Below are positions 6,537-7,389 of a stretch of DNA of 7,389 nt, piece after piece (the first letter of the stretch is position 1; each line of letters starts with the position of its first letter). The notes under the pieces were generated by a model. The model saw only the letters and a program-made list of their open reading frames with translations, did no database searches and was not told the origin of the DNA. The translations under genes were made by a program, and so were the position numbers. This DNA is from Promethearchaeota archaeon (lineage in GTDB: Archaea; Asgardarchaeota; Lokiarchaeia; Sigyniarchaeales; SOKP01): positions 1 through 7,389 of the forward strand of contig JAUWHC010000118.1 of assembly GCA_030606095.1 (NCBI GenBank). The letters run 5' to 3'.

Positions 6537-7389
6537 TTAACCAACTTCTTCTATTTTCCTAGACTTTGCACTTTTATACATTGTTTCGACAATTTTTAGA
6601 ATTTTATAACCGTAATTGCCATCAGTCAGCGGTTTTTTATTATTTAACATGCAATCGATAAAATGCGCTATTTCTTGAGGGTAACCAAAAGACCAAACTT
6701 CAGCAGGAACGGGAAACGTCCAACCTTTTGTAGTTCCAGCTTTTTCTACAGCATACCCAAACCCTTTTTCGCTATAAACGCTCATTAAATTAGAAAATGT
6801 TGGAGCAACTTTAACTTGTCCTTCAGTACCAAATAATTCAAATCTCATGTCATAACCTCCTGGCGCGGTCCATGACTCTTCAATTACTACTTGGGCGTCG
6901 TTTTCAAAGTATAGAATTCCTACAACGTTATCTTCGACTTCACACTTACCAAATTTACCCCGATCTGGCTTTATCGTTTTTACTTGACAGTACACTTCTT
7001 TAACATCGCATCCAAGATACCAAACTAAACAAGCAATATCGTGTATTCCTAAATCTAATAAAGCACCCCCTCCTGAATCTTTTAACTTATAAAACCATGC
7101 AGAATGAGGACCTGAGTGTTGTTCTTTTCCGCGACCCATGTAAATCTTTCCTAAGGCGCCCTCCTCGATAATCTCTTTAACTTTACTAAATGAGGGTGCG
7201 TACATGTTATTTTCACAATAAAAAATCTTCCTGTTTGAAGATTTTTCAACATCTAACATCTCTTTTCCTTCAATGATGTTTCTAGCTAAAGGTTTCTCTA
7301 TAAGTGCGTGCTTTCCAGAATTCAAAATGTCAATGGCTATATCTTTATGTAAATAATTTGGTACACAAGCAGAAATAGCATCACAATCG
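6537..7389 (-). CDS. Gfo/Idh/MocA-family oxidoreductase, N-terminus off right edge
   Basis: These NAD(P)-dependent enzymes oxidise or reduce sugars and cyclitols such as myo-inositol. The frame is open to the right edge; 283 residues are visible and roughly 65-75 N-terminal residues, including the GxGxxG dinucleotide-binding motif, are missing. A TTG at 7325 opens a shorter frame, but the codons before it read 'DAISACVPNYLHKDIAI', conserved family sequence, so the gene clearly continues upstream. Visible residue 32 is the catalytic Lys of the 'EKPLA' motif. 'GGGALLDLGIHDIACLVWYLG' carries Asp112 and His116 at the positions of the inositol dehydrogenase Asp and His. The C-terminal α/β domain follows to 'GYKILKIVETMYKSA'. 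Its stop faces the aminotransferase stop across 13 bp. A partner role with that enzyme, making a keto substrate for amination, is possible, but the opposite strands mean they are not co-transcribed. Substrate unknown. Confidence 0.92.
   Translation of the reverse strand, partial: DCDAISACVPNYLHKDIAIDILNSGKHALIEKPLARNIIEGKEMLDVEKSSNRKIFYCENNMYAPSFSKVKEIIEEGALGKIYMGRGKEQHSGPHSAWFYKLKDSGGGALLDLGIHDIACLVWYLGCDVKEVYCQVKTIKPDRGKFGKCEVEDNVVGILYFENDAQVVIEESWTAPGGYDMRFELFGTEGQVKVAPTFSNLMSVYSEKGFGYAVEKAGTTKGWTFPVPAEVWSFGYPQEIAHFIDCMLNNKKPLTDGNYGYKILKIVETMYKSAKSRKIEEVG

Noticed and set aside
6537..7325. Oxidoreductase as a complete gene starting at 7325
   Set aside because: The codon at 7325 is TTG inside the conserved 'ILNSGKHALIEKP' block, and the frame continues upstream with family sequence to the window edge; the gene is truncated by the window, not short.

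Overview
The window looks archaeal and most likely comes from an Asgard (Promethearchaeota-type) genome. It is AT-rich and gene-dense, and it carries deoxyhypusine synthase, an archaeal/eukaryotic enzyme. Starts without a visible Shine-Dalgarno sequence are preceded by TATA-like boxes. One small protein (1104-1565) reads like the longin/roadblock-type profilin-fold proteins abundant in Asgard archaea. The Asgard assignment is inference from that protein and overall style; the archaeal assignment is firmer.

Layout, left to right. Positions 1-911 (minus) hold the N-terminal ~303 residues of an M29-family metallo-aminopeptidase that runs off the left edge. Across a 192-bp divergent spacer, 1104-1565 (plus) encodes the small longin-like protein. 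It converges, with a 33-bp gap, on a three-gene minus-strand operon transcribed argS (5204-3489), speB-like ureohydrolase (3462-2539), dys (2555-1599). The argS-speB gap is 26 bp and carries a good ribosome-binding site; speB and dys overlap by 11-17 bp. A 101-bp divergent spacer (5205/5211-5311) has a TATA box placed for a leaderless argS transcript and a perfect 14-bp palindrome just ahead of the next gene. Positions 5312-6523 (plus) encode a DegT/DnrJ/EryC1/StrS PLP aminotransferase. It converges, with a 13-bp gap, on a Gfo/Idh/MocA oxidoreductase (minus, 6537 to the right edge) whose N-terminal Rossmann part lies outside the window.

How the genes work together. The operon links arginine use in translation (ArgRS) to the arginine-agmatine-polyamine route (ureohydrolase) and to spermidine-dependent modification of aIF5A (deoxyhypusine synthase). 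Clustering of an agmatinase-like gene with dys is known in haloarchaea, where the agmatinase-like gene is essential and proposed to act in aIF5A modification. This makes the overlapping speB-dys pair the most interesting part of the window. The aminotransferase and the oxidoreductase are the two enzyme types that together oxidise and aminate sugars or cyclitols; here they are neighbours but on opposite strands, so joint function is only suggested. No stretch over 300 bp lacks a gene, and no tRNA, rRNA, CRISPR array, transposon or integrase was seen.
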